Under the pieces are notes generated by a model. It did no database searches. It was given only the letters and a program-made list of their open reading frames with translations, and was not told the origin of the DNA. From assembly GCA_023230525.1 (NCBI GenBank), contig JALNXE010000008.1:10310-74309 (forward strand): a DNA stretch of 64,000 bases. The letters run 5' to 3'. Positions within the stretch are counted from its first letter, which is position 1. Each line of letters opens with the position of its first letter. The position numbers and the translations under genes were made by a program. Shown here one piece after another: positions 1-8,436 of the stretch. Source of the stretch: Desulfobulbaceae bacterium. Its GTDB lineage: Bacteria; Desulfobacterota; Desulfobulbia; Desulfobulbales; SURF-16.

Positions 1-675
1 CTTTCTATCCGGACCAAGATCGATCTTGCCGATCTTGTCCCAGGATGTGGTCCGTTCCAGGTTTGCCCGGGCCGATTTGAAGGTGGGATCGATGTCCCAC
101 GCCGCGCGATAGAACTTCTGGGCCTCCAATCTGTCACCCTTGATCTCCAGCAGCGCTCCGAAAAGGTTATAGGCCTCCGGCTGGGCCGGATCGGCGGCAA
201 TGGCCTTTTGGGCTGTTTCCCGGGCCGCGGCGAAACTACGGTCCGAGATGTAACGCTTGGTCAGCTCGATCAATGAGCGATAATCGGCCGAGTTCTCCGC
301 AGCCAGTGTCTCCCGCGCCAGCACCAGGGACGCCAGTTCCCGGATTTCACCGGGGCTGAAGGGCTTCTGGATAAAGTCAACCGCGCCGAGCTTCATGGCC
401 TCCACCGCGGACTCGACGGTTCCATGGGCCGTGATGATAATCACCCGCATTCCCGGCCAATTGTCCTTGATCCGGCGCAGCACCTCCATGCCGTCGAGTC
501 CCGGCATCTTCAGATCCAGAAAGACCAGCCCGAACGGTTCCGCGCGCATTTTCCGCAGGGCCTCCTCGCCATTTGCCGCTGTCTGCACCGGAATTTCCAA
601 AGATTCCAGTGATTGGCTCATGGTCAGACGGATGTTTTTTTCATCGTCCACGATCAGGATCGGTTTTTTCTCCAT
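1..675 (-). CDS. Response regulator with REC and TPR-like output (partial)
   Basis: Two-component receiver protein, read from an ATG at 675 to the window edge with no stop (225 residues visible), so the C-terminus is missing. The first 120 residues are a REC domain: acidic pair after ILIVDDE, phospho-acceptor Asp in LVFLDLKMPG, Thr in IIITAHG and Lys in QKPFSP. After about residue 140 the sequence reads as helical repeats of TPR type (A-x-Q-x-A-I-A-A-D-P, then A-Y-N-L-F-G-A-L-L-E, then A-W-D-I-D-P). No winged helix is visible, so it is not a KdpE/OmpR-type regulator. The start is supported by GGAG five bases upstream, overlapping the end of the kinase gene before it (8 bp gap). It is presumably phosphorylated by that kinase. 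The output, probably protein-protein contact, is inferred. Confidence 0.85.
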   Translation of the reverse strand, partial: MEKKPILIVDDEKNIRLTMSQSLESLEIPVQTAANGEEALRKMRAEPFGLVFLDLKMPGLDGMEVLRRIKDNWPGMRVIIITAHGTVESAVEAMKLGAVDFIQKPFSPGEIRELASLVLARETLAAENSADYRSLIELTKRYISDRSFAAARETAQKAIAADPAQPEAYNLFGALLEIKGDRLEAQKFYRAAWDIDPTFKSARANLERTTSWDKIGKIDLGPDRK

Positions 676-683
676 ATGGTCTC

Positions 684-2519
684 CTATTGATTGCCTGCCG
701 GCAGGGTGAAGGTAAAGGTGCTGCCCAGGCCAGGGGAGGATTCCACCCAGATCGAGCCGCCATGCGCCCGCACGATTTCCTTGCAGATGGCCAGCCCCAG
801 GCCCGTGCCGTCAGCCTCCCGGCCTTTTACCTGCACGAATTTCTGGAAGATCCTGGCTTGATAGGCCAGGGGAATTCCCGGCCCATCGTCACCCACGGAC
901 AGATGAACCAGCGGGCCGATCCGGTGGGCCAGCAGTTTGATATGGCCATCCCTGTTCACATAACGGAGCGCATTGGAAATCAGGTTGGTCAGCACCCAGG
1001 TGATCTTGTTGGCGTCGGCCCGCACCTTTGGCAGGTCGCCGGCGGTTTCGGCAGTGAGCGCCACCCCCTTCATGTCCGCCTGACTCTTGAAAATTTTCTG
1101 CACATGGTCAAACAGGGCCGGCACCTCGAGTTCCGCAAATTCCATTTCAATGCGGCCCGCCTCGATCCTGGACAGATCCAGCAGATCGCTGACCAGGGCC
1201 TTCATCCGGTGCACCTCTTCGTGGGCCGCCTGCAAGAGTTCCCGATCCTTTTCCGGGAGAGCCGGGGCGGCGTGCTCCAGCAGCAGGTCAACACTCATGC
1301 CCAGACTGGTCAGCGGGGTACGCAGCTCATGGGAGGCGGCCATGATGAATTCACTCTTGAGCTGCTCAACCTCCTTCAGCCGGGTGACGTCCCTGAGCAG
1401 GAGCACGATGCCGGAGAGGTTGCGGTCCCTGCCGCGAATGGCCGTGACGGAAAAGAGATAGTGACGGCGCCGCTCGCCATCCGGGAAAACGATGATCCGC
1501 TGCTCATCCGGAAGAGCGGGATGAATACCGCTTTCCACGGTATTGCGGATCAGATCGCAGACTGTTGCATCCGGGATGATATCGGCGCACTGCAGAGAGG
1601 ATGTGTCCGGTGTCGTCAGATCCAGCATCCGCCGGGCCGCGGGGTTGATGCCGGTCACCCGCAGTCTGGTGTCGAAAACCACCAGGGCGTCCTCGATGCT
1701 GGCGAGAATCGCCTCGCCCTTGTTCTTTTCCGCGATGATCTGTTCGATGTTCATCTCATGGTAGCGGCCGAGCTGGGTGGCCATCTGATTGAATTCGCCG
1801 GCCAGACTGCCCAGTTCGTCGCCGGTTTCCACGGGCACCTGGACGGCATAGTCGCCGGAGGATATTTGGCGGGAGGCCTCCATGAAACGCCGGATCGGCC
1901 GGACGATCCGCTCCGCCAGAAACAGGCTGAAGAACAGGGCGACAAGCGATGCCGCAGCCGCCACCAGGGTCGTGGACCAGATGGCGCGGCTGGCGACCGT
2001 GCCCGCCTTGAGGCTTGCGGCGTACATGGTATCCTCATTGAGCTGGCGCAGACTGATGCACGCCTCCCGCACCCTGGCGAAAAGGGGATAGACGGTTTCC
2101 TGATAGGCAGAGGGGCCAAGGGCCGGCCTGGCAGGATCACTCAGGTCGGTCAGGGCGGAAAAGTGACGCCGATAGGTGGCGTAATCATCCTCGATGGAGC
2201 GGATGCGTTCCCCTTCGCCGGCAATGGTGATGTTGTCCCTGGCCCGGGCCAGCCACTCGAGAAAGACGGCCTCGTTTTCCCTGAACTGGCTGGCCCCTTT
2301 CTCCCGCTCGCCCAGAAAGAGGAGCAGGATGCCGCTGTCCTGGCGTTCCAGGGCGTCCACCATGTTCTCGGCGGCAAGGATGCTCCGGTAGTTCTCGCTC
2401 AGGATCGCCCCGGAGGCCCTGCCCAGGGAAACGAGGTTGCTGACCGCCCAGGCCACCACCAGACCCATGAGGGCGAAAGCGACGCCATAGCCGATGAGTA
2501 TTTTCTTTTTCAATGTCAT
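684..2519 (-). CDS. KinB-like membrane sensor histidine kinase
   Basis: Inner-membrane sensor kinase of 611 residues. Order of parts: TM1 near residues 7-29, a periplasmic helical sensor region (about 30-175) with motifs ENYRSI and ALERQDSGIL, TM2 near 180-202, HAMP (about 203-255), PAS (about 265-375), HisKA with the phospho-acceptor His in ASHELRTPLTS, and HATPase with N-box LISNALRYV, G1 DDGPGIP and G2 GTGLGL. The sensor and HAMP arrangement resembles Pseudomonas KinB. It is closely paralogous to the second kinase of this locus at 8433-10286, including ENYRS and ALER-x-DSGIL in the sensor domain. It lies between the KdpD-like ATPase (114 bp upstream) and the REC-TPR regulator (8 bp downstream), the place where the kinase half of KdpD and KdpE usually sit. 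That it is the kinase partner of the kdp system here is inferred. Confidence 0.9.
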   Translation of the reverse strand: MTLKKKILIGYGVAFALMGLVVAWAVSNLVSLGRASGAILSENYRSILAAENMVDALERQDSGILLLFLGEREKGASQFRENEAVFLEWLARARDNITIAGEGERIRSIEDDYATYRRHFSALTDLSDPARPALGPSAYQETVYPLFARVREACISLRQLNEDTMYAASLKAGTVASRAIWSTTLVAAAASLVALFFSLFLAERIVRPIRRFMEASRQISSGDYAVQVPVETGDELGSLAGEFNQMATQLGRYHEMNIEQIIAEKNKGEAILASIEDALVVFDTRLRVTGINPAARRMLDLTTPDTSSLQCADIIPDATVCDLIRNTVESGIHPALPDEQRIIVFPDGERRRHYLFSVTAIRGRDRNLSGIVLLLRDVTRLKEVEQLKSEFIMAASHELRTPLTSLGMSVDLLLEHAAPALPEKDRELLQAAHEEVHRMKALVSDLLDLSRIEAGRIEMEFAELEVPALFDHVQKIFKSQADMKGVALTAETAGDLPKVRADANKITWVLTNLISNALRYVNRDGHIKLLAHRIGPLVHLSVGDDGPGIPLAYQARIFQKFVQVKGREADGTGLGLAICKEIVRAHGGSIWVESSPGLGSTFTFTLPAGNQ

Positions 2520-2540
2520 GAAAAAATTCCTTAGAATTCA

Positions 2541-2599
2541 GCATGCAGGATTCAGGACCCCGGTTTGAATTCCCACTCCTGGCTCCTGGATTCCCATGC
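2541..2599. repeat. Imperfect inverted repeat between kdpD-like gene and kinase gene
   Basis: Left arm 2541-2557 begins GCATGCAGGATTC; right arm 2584-2599 ends GGATTCCCATGC. The arms pair imperfectly over about 15 bases around a 26-base spacer. It sits in the only sizeable gap (2520-2633) of the downstream half of the kdp operon. It could be a mobile palindromic element or an mRNA-stability hairpin. No T-run follows it on the minus strand, so it is not a clear terminator. Confidence 0.4.
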
Positions 2600-2633
2600 G
2601 GAGGTCGGGGGGCAACCGGGTCGCGGCATGGTG

Positions 2634-3818
2634 CTATTGCGACCCGGACGGGGGCAACGGTTCCGCGGCAGGCGGGGCAAAGTCCGGCAGCGCCTTGGTA
2701 TCGACCACCACCACGGTGATATTCCGGCCCTCGGTGATCAGCCGCTCCACGAGGCTGACTTCCCCCTTCAGCCGGCGCCAGAAAGGCATCTTCCTGCCCG
2801 GGGTGCCGATGACGATATGGCCGACCCGGTATTCCCTGGCAAACTGCAGGATGGTCTTGACGATATCGTCGCCCTTGTAAGTGAAAACCGTGGCACCCAG
2901 CTGGTGGGCGAGAGTCAGGGTGTTGGAGAGCACCCGCTGGGTCGCCGCATCAATGACCACCGGGCGTTCCCTGGAGGTCTGCACATAGACGGCGTACCAG
3001 TTGCGGTTCAGTCTGCCGGCCAGGCGGGAGGCATGGCGGAGCAGGGCTTCGCTGTTCGGCCCCCGGGAACTGAGACAGACCATGACCTGATCAGGGCTGG
3101 AGGGGAGGTCTTCCGCCTGGGGATCGCGCCGGCGGGAATCGATCTGCGCCGCCAGCTCCCGGAGGGTCAGTTCGCGCAGCTGCTCCAGGTTCGAGGGCTT
3201 GAAAAAATGATCCAGGGCGGCCTCGATGCGTTCTTTGGTATAGATCTTCCCTTCCTGTAAACGGCTGCGCAGGTCTTCGGAGGTGATGTCCACGTTGACC
3301 AGCTGATCGGCCTGGGCCACGACCCGGTCGGGGATACGCTCCCGGACCTTGACGCCGGTGGCGCGTTCAATGGTTTCATACAGGCTTTCCAGATGCTGGA
3401 TATTGAGGGTGGAGATGACATGGATACCAGCCGCGAGTATTTCATCCACATCCTGATAGCGCTTGACGTTTCCGCTGCCCGGCACGTTGGTATGGGCGAG
3501 TTCATCCACCAGTACCACCGCCGGGTGGCGGGCGAGGATCGCCTGGAGATCCATTTCCCGGATCTCGATATTGCGGTAGGTGATGGTGCGGCGGGCAATT
3601 GCTTCCAGGCCTGCCAGCAAGGCCTCGGTTTCCGCCCTGCCGTGGGTTTCCACCAGCCCGACCACCACGTCGATGCCATCCTCCTTCAGCCGGTGCGCCT
3701 CAAGGAGCATCTGGTAGGTCTTACCCACGCCTGCCGCGTAGCCCAGGTAGATTTTCAACCTGCCCCGCGCCGCCCGGCGGATCAGGCGCAGGAAGCTGTC
3801 AGCGCGATCATCATTCAT
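2634..3818 (-). CDS. kdpD: Stand-alone KdpD N-terminal sensor domain with USP domain
   Basis: This is the N-terminal, cytoplasmic half of KdpD (394 residues). Residues about 20-230 are the KdpD sensor domain with Walker A GYAAGVGKT, Walker B-like VVLVDELAHTN and STLNIQHLESL. Residues about 250-375 are a universal-stress-protein domain (QVMVCLSSRGPNSE, then HIVIGTPGRK). The four-TM DUF4118 region and the histidine kinase module of full-length KdpD (about 890 residues in E. coli) are absent, and the stop is followed by 114 bp before the next gene, so this is a split form and not a frameshift. Short KdpD proteins of this kind are known in cyanobacteria and other groups. The ATG overlaps the kdpC stop (ATGA), indicating translational coupling. 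It probably senses K+ or ATP status; the partner kinase would be one of the KinB-like kinases (inference). Confidence 0.9.
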   Translation of the reverse strand: MNDDRADSFLRLIRRAARGRLKIYLGYAAGVGKTYQMLLEAHRLKEDGIDVVVGLVETHGRAETEALLAGLEAIARRTITYRNIEIREMDLQAILARHPAVVLVDELAHTNVPGSGNVKRYQDVDEILAAGIHVISTLNIQHLESLYETIERATGVKVRERIPDRVVAQADQLVNVDITSEDLRSRLQEGKIYTKERIEAALDHFFKPSNLEQLRELTLRELAAQIDSRRRDPQAEDLPSSPDQVMVCLSSRGPNSEALLRHASRLAGRLNRNWYAVYVQTSRERPVVIDAATQRVLSNTLTLAHQLGATVFTYKGDDIVKTILQFAREYRVGHIVIGTPGRKMPFWRRLKGEVSLVERLITEGRNITVVVVDTKALPDFAPPAAEPLPPSGSQ

Positions 3819-4405
3819 CTCCGCGGCCTGACCCTGTCCAGATCCAGGTTCAGCAGCAGAACATTCACCAGGGGTTCAGGGGTGAACACCCTGCCTGGAC
3901 GGACCGCGTGTTTGGCGAGAAGTTCCATCACCGCGCCGACCTCCAGCCCCCGGGCGGCCGCGACCCGCTGGGCCTGGCAGCTGGCCGCCTGCAGGGTAAT
4001 ATGCGGGTCCAGGCCGCTGCCCGAGGCGGTAACCAGATCGGCCGGCAGCGGTTTTCCGCCGGCTGCCGAGCGGGCCAGGATTTCCTCCGCCCTGGCCCGC
4101 AGTGCGGGGCTCGTCGGGGACAGGTTGCTGCCGCCGGCCGCCGAGGCATTATAGTCCACGGCCGAGGGCCGGGGCCAGAAGTATTCGGGCCGGGTGAAGC
4201 CCTGGGCCAGGGCCTCGCTGCCGATGATTTCGCCCTGGTCATTACGGAGCAGCGATCCGCCTGCCGTGCGAGGCGTCACCAGCCGCCCGACGCCCAGGAT
4301 CAACAGGGGGTAGAGAAGGCAGCAGATGGTCATGGTGACCAGCACGATCCGCACCGATGCCGCGATCTGGGAAAACAAACCAGCCTCTGTAATTGCGTTG
4401 TTCAT
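3815..4405 (-). CDS. kdpC: K+-transporting ATPase subunit KdpC
   Basis: KdpC (196 residues) is the single-span subunit of the KdpFABC potassium pump and helps assembly and ATP affinity at KdpB. One N-terminal TM segment is visible (about residues 18-42, SVRIVLVTMTICCLLYPLLI). The conserved region follows, with GSEALAQGF and PEYFWPRPSAVDYN, then the family hallmarks NLSPTSP and ASGSGLDPHIT. Length is normal. The start is an ATG 8 bp after the kdpB stop, and the stop overlaps the start of the KdpD-like gene. Nothing is unusual in it. Confidence 0.96.
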   Translation of the reverse strand: MNNAITEAGLFSQIAASVRIVLVTMTICCLLYPLLILGVGRLVTPRTAGGSLLRNDQGEIIGSEALAQGFTRPEYFWPRPSAVDYNASAAGGSNLSPTSPALRARAEEILARSAAGGKPLPADLVTASGSGLDPHITLQAASCQAQRVAAARGLEVGAVMELLAKHAVRPGRVFTPEPLVNVLLLNLDLDRVRPRR

Positions 4406-4413
4406 GTTTCCTC

Positions 4414-6525
4414 CTAGAAAAAGCCGATCAGACTCAGGGCCAGGTCAATGAGCTTGATGCCGGCGAAAGGGGCGATCAGGCCGCCCAGCCCGTAAACTAG
4501 CAGATTGCGCCGCAGGATGCTGTCCGCTCCCATGGGCCGGTATTTGACCCCTTTGATGGCGATGGGGATCAGCAGCGGAATGATGATCGCGTTAAAAATC
4601 AGGGCCGAGAGGATGGCGCTGGCGGGCGTGGCCAGGCCCATGATGTTGAGGGCCGCGAGCTGCGGGATGGCCAGCATGAACATGGCCGGAATGATGGCGA
4701 AGTACTTGGCCACGTCATTGGCGATGGAAAAAGTCGTCAGCGCCCCGCGGGTCATGAGCAGCTGCTTGCCGATCTCGATGACCTCGATGAGTTTGGTGGG
4801 ATCGCTGTCCAGATCGACCATGTTCCCCGCCTCCTTGGCCGCCTGGGTGCCGGAGTTCATGGCGATGCCGATGTCCGCCTGGGCCAGGGCCGGGGCGTCA
4901 TTGGTGCCGTCGCCCATCATGGCGATCAGTCTGCCGGCGCGCTGTTCTTTGCGGATATACTCAAGTTTGTCCTCCGGCCTGGCTTCCGCGATGTAGTCGT
5001 CCACCCCGGCCTGTTCGGCGATGGCCGCGGCGGTGAGCGGATTGTCCCCGGTCACCATGATGACCCGCAGCCCCATGGCCCGCAGGCGGTCAAACCGGTC
5101 GCGGATGCCGGGTTTGAGCACATCCGACAGGGCGACCACCCCGAGCATGTTCTGGTTCTCGGCGACCACGATGGGCGTGCTGCCCTGGCGGGCAACGCTC
5201 TCCACCAGCCCCTGCAGGGCAGGGGGGATGGGGGCGCCATGTTCCTTGATGTAGGCCTGCACCGCGTCGGCTGCGCCTTTACGGTAGGAGTTGCCGTCCG
5301 GGAGATCAAGGCCGCTCAGACGGGTTTGCGCGGTAAAGGCAATGATCCTGGCCTGCGGGGTTTCGCGGGGCGCCTGGGGGCCAAGGGTTTTTTCGCCGAG
5401 ACGCACGATGGATTTTCCCTCGGGCGTCTGGTCCCCGAAAGAGGCGCGCATGGCCGCCTCGGCAAGCTGCTCACCGGTCACCCCCGGCAGGGGAAAATAG
5501 GCGGTGGCCTGGCGGTCGCCCATGGTAATGGTGCCGGTCTTGTCCAGCAGCAGGGTGTCGATGTCGCCGGCCAGTTCCACCGCCTTGCCGCTTTTGGCCA
5601 GGACGTTGGCCGATAGGGCGCGGTCCATGCCGGCCAGGCCAATGGCCGCCAGCAGCGCGCCGATGGTGGTTGGAATGAGGCAGACCAAGAGCGCGATCAG
5701 GGTGGGGATGGGCAGATCCACCCCGAAGTAGCGGCCGATGGGCCACAGCGACCCGGTCACCATGAGAAAGGCCAGGGTCAGCCCGGCCAGGGTCACGGTC
5801 AGCGCCAGCTCGTTGGGCGTTTTCTGTCGTTCAGCCCCCTCGACAAGGGCGATCATCCGGTCGAGAAACGACTCGCCGGCCCCGGCCGTGATACGGATCC
5901 TGAGCTGGTCGGAGAGAACGCGGGTGCCGCCGGTGACGCCTGAGCGGTCACCGCCTGCCTCCCGGACCACGGGCGCCGACTCGCCGGTGATGGCCGATTC
6001 GTCGACGCTTGCGGCGCCCTCAACCACCTCGCCGTCGCTGGGGATGACCTCACCCGCGGCCACCAGCACGGCATCGCCTTCACGAAGCTCGTCGGAGCTG
6101 ATTTGTTCCTCTCCGCCATTAACCACCCGGCGGGCAAGGGTGCTGCGCCGGGTCCGCTTCAGGGTGTCCGCCTGGGCCTTGCCCCGCGCCTCGGCCAGGG
6201 CCTCGGCGAAGTTGGCAAACAGCACGGTGAGCCACAGGACCACCGTCACGGCCAGGGTGTAGGCCAGGCTTTCCCGGTTTGCCAACAGGTCCGTGACCAG
6301 CACCAGGGTTGTGAGTGCCGCGCCGATCTCGGTGATAAACATCACCGGGTTTCGCGCCATAACCCGGGGCTGCAGCATGAGCACGGCCTGCCAGCAGGCG
6401 ACGCGCACCATGTTTGTTTCAAAAAGCGAAGCCCGGCGAGCCCGGCGGCGTTCGAGTTTGGCCTGGACATGGTCGTTGCTCTGGCCGTTCATGACTTTCT
6501 CCTCTGGTCTTTTCATGACGTTCAC
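4414..6525 (-). CDS. kdpB: K+-transporting P-type ATPase subunit KdpB
   Basis: Catalytic subunit of KdpFABC (703 residues), hydrolysing ATP to drive K+ uptake across the inner membrane. Hallmarks: actuator motif TGES (about residue 180), phosphorylation motif DKTGTITMG with the acceptor Asp near 328, ATP-binding FTAQTRLSG and YRKGA, hinge motif MVTGDNPLTAAAIA, and MMGDGTNDAPALAQAD. The characteristic polar residues of the KdpB TM5 region are present in TTFSIANDVAKYFAI. The start ATG at 6525 overlaps the kdpA stop (ATGA); internal Met codons at residues 4 and 12 are possible alternatives, but the coupled start is preferred. The gene continues the kdpF-A-B-C order. Confidence 0.97.
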   Translation of the reverse strand: MNVMKRPEEKVMNGQSNDHVQAKLERRRARRASLFETNMVRVACWQAVLMLQPRVMARNPVMFITEIGAALTTLVLVTDLLANRESLAYTLAVTVVLWLTVLFANFAEALAEARGKAQADTLKRTRRSTLARRVVNGGEEQISSDELREGDAVLVAAGEVIPSDGEVVEGAASVDESAITGESAPVVREAGGDRSGVTGGTRVLSDQLRIRITAGAGESFLDRMIALVEGAERQKTPNELALTVTLAGLTLAFLMVTGSLWPIGRYFGVDLPIPTLIALLVCLIPTTIGALLAAIGLAGMDRALSANVLAKSGKAVELAGDIDTLLLDKTGTITMGDRQATAYFPLPGVTGEQLAEAAMRASFGDQTPEGKSIVRLGEKTLGPQAPRETPQARIIAFTAQTRLSGLDLPDGNSYRKGAADAVQAYIKEHGAPIPPALQGLVESVARQGSTPIVVAENQNMLGVVALSDVLKPGIRDRFDRLRAMGLRVIMVTGDNPLTAAAIAEQAGVDDYIAEARPEDKLEYIRKEQRAGRLIAMMGDGTNDAPALAQADIGIAMNSGTQAAKEAGNMVDLDSDPTKLIEVIEIGKQLLMTRGALTTFSIANDVAKYFAIIPAMFMLAIPQLAALNIMGLATPASAILSALIFNAIIIPLLIPIAIKGVKYRPMGADSILRRNLLVYGLGGLIAPFAGIKLIDLALSLIGFF

Positions 6526-8195
6526 CCTCCCGCGGCCAGATGTTCGGCGATGGGGCCGAGCACCGCCACCGGCAGAAACAGCAGTGCGCCGATGAAGACC
6601 ACGCTCCCCAGGATGACGATGCCGAACAGTGGGGTGTCCGTGCGCAGGGTGCCAGCGGTTGCGGGCACCGGTTTTTTAGCGGCCAGCGACCCGGCGATGG
6701 CGAGCGGCAGGACAATCGGCAGGAAGCGGCCCAGCAGCATGACGATGCCGGTCGCCAGGTTCCAGGGCACGGTATTGTCGCCCAGCCCCTCGAAGCCCGA
6801 ACCGTTGTTGGCGGCGGCGGAGCTGAATTCATAAAGGATTTCCGAGAAGCCGTGAAAACCGGGGTTGTGCACCGTGGCGGCGCCCCAGGATGTTGCCGCG
6901 AAAAGGGCCGTTCCCCCCAGGATTAACAGGGGATGCACCAGAATGGCCAGCAGGGCGAATTTCATTTCCCGGGTCTCCACCTTGCGTCCCAGGTATTCCG
7001 GGGTGCGGCCCACCATCATGCCGCTGATGAACACGCCGACAATGATGTAGAGAAACATATTGATCATGCCGACCCCGACCCCGCCGAAGGTGACATTGAA
7101 CCACATGCCGATCAGCGCTACGAGTCCGGTGAGGGGGTTGAGGCTGTCGTGCATGCAGTTTACCGATCCGTTGCTGGTGGCGGTGGTCAGCACCCCCCAG
7201 GTGGGCCCCGCGGCCGTCCCGAAACGCAGCTCCTTGCCTTCCAGATTAGCCGCGGCCGCCACCGGCAATTCTTTGAAGGCCGCCGTGGGAGCGCTCTCCA
7301 GGTAGTTGGCGAAACCGACCTTGACCGCAAGCAGCGCCCCCATCACCAGGAAAACCACGGCGGCGTGGCGCAGCCGGCCGGTGAGGCGGCCGAACATCCA
7401 GACGGAGGCCATGGGCACCAGGATGATGAACATGCATTCGACGATATTGGTGAGGAAGGTGGGGTTTTCAAAGGGATGGGTCGAGTTGGCTCCGAAGAAG
7501 CCGCCACCGTTGGTGCCGAGCTGCTTGATGGCCACCATGGCAGCCACCGGCCCCCGGGCGATGGTCTGGCCCGCGCCTTCAAGGGTTGTGGCGAACGCTG
7601 CGCCGTCCAGGGTCATGACCAGTCCGCCCAGCACCAGAATGGTGGCGCCCGCGGTGGCGAGCGGCAGCAGGATAAGCAGGGTGGCCCGCAGGAGGTCGCT
7701 GTAAAAGTTGCCCAGGCCGGTCCTGCCCGAAAGCCCCCTGGCCAGGGCCGCCAGGGCGGCGATGCCGGTGGCGGCCGAGACGAACTGCAGCCACATGAGA
7801 CCGAAGAGCTGGGAAAAGTAGCTCATGGTCACCTCGCCCGCATAGTGCTGCAGGTTGGTGTTGGTGATGAAGGACGCCGCCGTGTTGAAAATCAGACTCG
7901 GCTCGATGGCGCCTTTGGCGTCTGGATTGAGCGGCAGTTGCTGCTGCAGGGCAAGGACGGCAAAGACCACGGCAAACATCACGGCATTGAACAGCAGCAG
8001 CGACAGGACATACTGTTGCCAGCTCTGCTCCATGACGATCATTTCCCCGCCAAGCCTCTGCAAAACCGACTCAAGGCGAAAACGAAATCCCTTTTCTTGC
8101 TGCGGCGGGCTCATGGCCCAGGTCATGGTTTTACCCAGCGGCCAGGAGAGCAGAGCCGTGCCTCCCAGCAGGAGGGTTATGAAAAATATCGACAT
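6522..8195 (-). CDS. kdpA: K+-transporting ATPase subunit KdpA
   Basis: Potassium-channel-like translocation subunit of KdpFABC (557 residues from the chosen start). It is a multi-span membrane protein with four degenerate selectivity-filter repeats; visible ones include TNTNLQHY, NGGGFFGANSTHPFENPT and the region FSSAAANNGSGFEG, all typical of KdpA. The ATG at 8195 is chosen because GGAGGT lies five bases upstream (8200-8205) and the protein then begins MSIFFITLLL as in the family; the frame stays open upstream but has no ribosome site there. It lies 51 bp after kdpF and overlaps kdpB by 4 bp. Confidence 0.97.
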   Translation of the reverse strand: MSIFFITLLLGGTALLSWPLGKTMTWAMSPPQQEKGFRFRLESVLQRLGGEMIVMEQSWQQYVLSLLLFNAVMFAVVFAVLALQQQLPLNPDAKGAIEPSLIFNTAASFITNTNLQHYAGEVTMSYFSQLFGLMWLQFVSAATGIAALAALARGLSGRTGLGNFYSDLLRATLLILLPLATAGATILVLGGLVMTLDGAAFATTLEGAGQTIARGPVAAMVAIKQLGTNGGGFFGANSTHPFENPTFLTNIVECMFIILVPMASVWMFGRLTGRLRHAAVVFLVMGALLAVKVGFANYLESAPTAAFKELPVAAAANLEGKELRFGTAAGPTWGVLTTATSNGSVNCMHDSLNPLTGLVALIGMWFNVTFGGVGVGMINMFLYIIVGVFISGMMVGRTPEYLGRKVETREMKFALLAILVHPLLILGGTALFAATSWGAATVHNPGFHGFSEILYEFSSAAANNGSGFEGLGDNTVPWNLATGIVMLLGRFLPIVLPLAIAGSLAAKKPVPATAGTLRTDTPLFGIVILGSVVFIGALLFLPVAVLGPIAEHLAAGG

Positions 8196-8246
8196 GTTTA
8201 CCTCCGTAAAACCGTTGTTCAATACTATACCGTTACAATCTGAAAT

Positions 8247-8327
8247 CTAAAAACGTTCGGGGGCGATGATGGCGTAGACGAGATACGCCATGCACAGCAC
8301 CAGGGTAATCGCTGCCAGATAGAGCAT
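8247..8327 (-). CDS. kdpF: KdpF, small membrane subunit of the Kdp pump
   Basis: A 26-residue ORF with one hydrophobic segment followed by a short basic tail (MLYLAAITLVLCMAYLVYAI, then IAPERF). KdpF is a single-span peptide of about 25-30 residues that stabilises the KdpABC complex in the inner membrane. The Y-L-V-Y-A-x-x-x-P-E-R/K-F ending is the usual KdpF signature. Its ATG follows an AGGAGG site (8333-8338) by five bases, and it sits directly upstream of kdpA as in most kdp operons. Confidence 0.9.
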   Translation of the reverse strand: MLYLAAITLVLCMAYLVYAIIAPERF

Positions 8328-8352
8328 GTTTGCCTCCTATTGTGAGTGGCCG

Positions 8353-8436
8353 TCAAATTTTGTCGCAGGCCGTGGTCAGCAGGGCCAGGCCGATGAAAAT
8401 GAGCAGGCCGAGCATGAAATAGACCGTCAACATCAT
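8353..8436 (-). CDS. 27-residue membrane microprotein upstream of kdpF
   Basis: A short ORF of 27 residues starting at tandem Met codons, with a single hydrophobic span (MMLTVYFMLGLLIFIGLALL) and the polar end TTACDKI. Its ATG overlaps the stop of the preceding kinase gene (ATGA), and GGAG lies six bases upstream (8443-8446), so translation is credible. Similar single-span peptides ending in a C-[DE]-[RK]-[LI] motif occur just upstream of kdpF in many kdp operons, as far as I recall. It may be an accessory subunit of the Kdp pump or a kinase-pump linker. Function is unknown. Confidence 0.7.
   Translation of the reverse strand: MMLTVYFMLGLLIFIGLALLTTACDKI

Noticed and set aside
573..2534. Long open frame (653 residues) on the plus strand over the kinase gene
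   Set aside because: It is the antisense shadow of a GC-rich histidine kinase gene with clear domain motifs; the translated product is low-complexity in G, H, P and Q and matches nothing.
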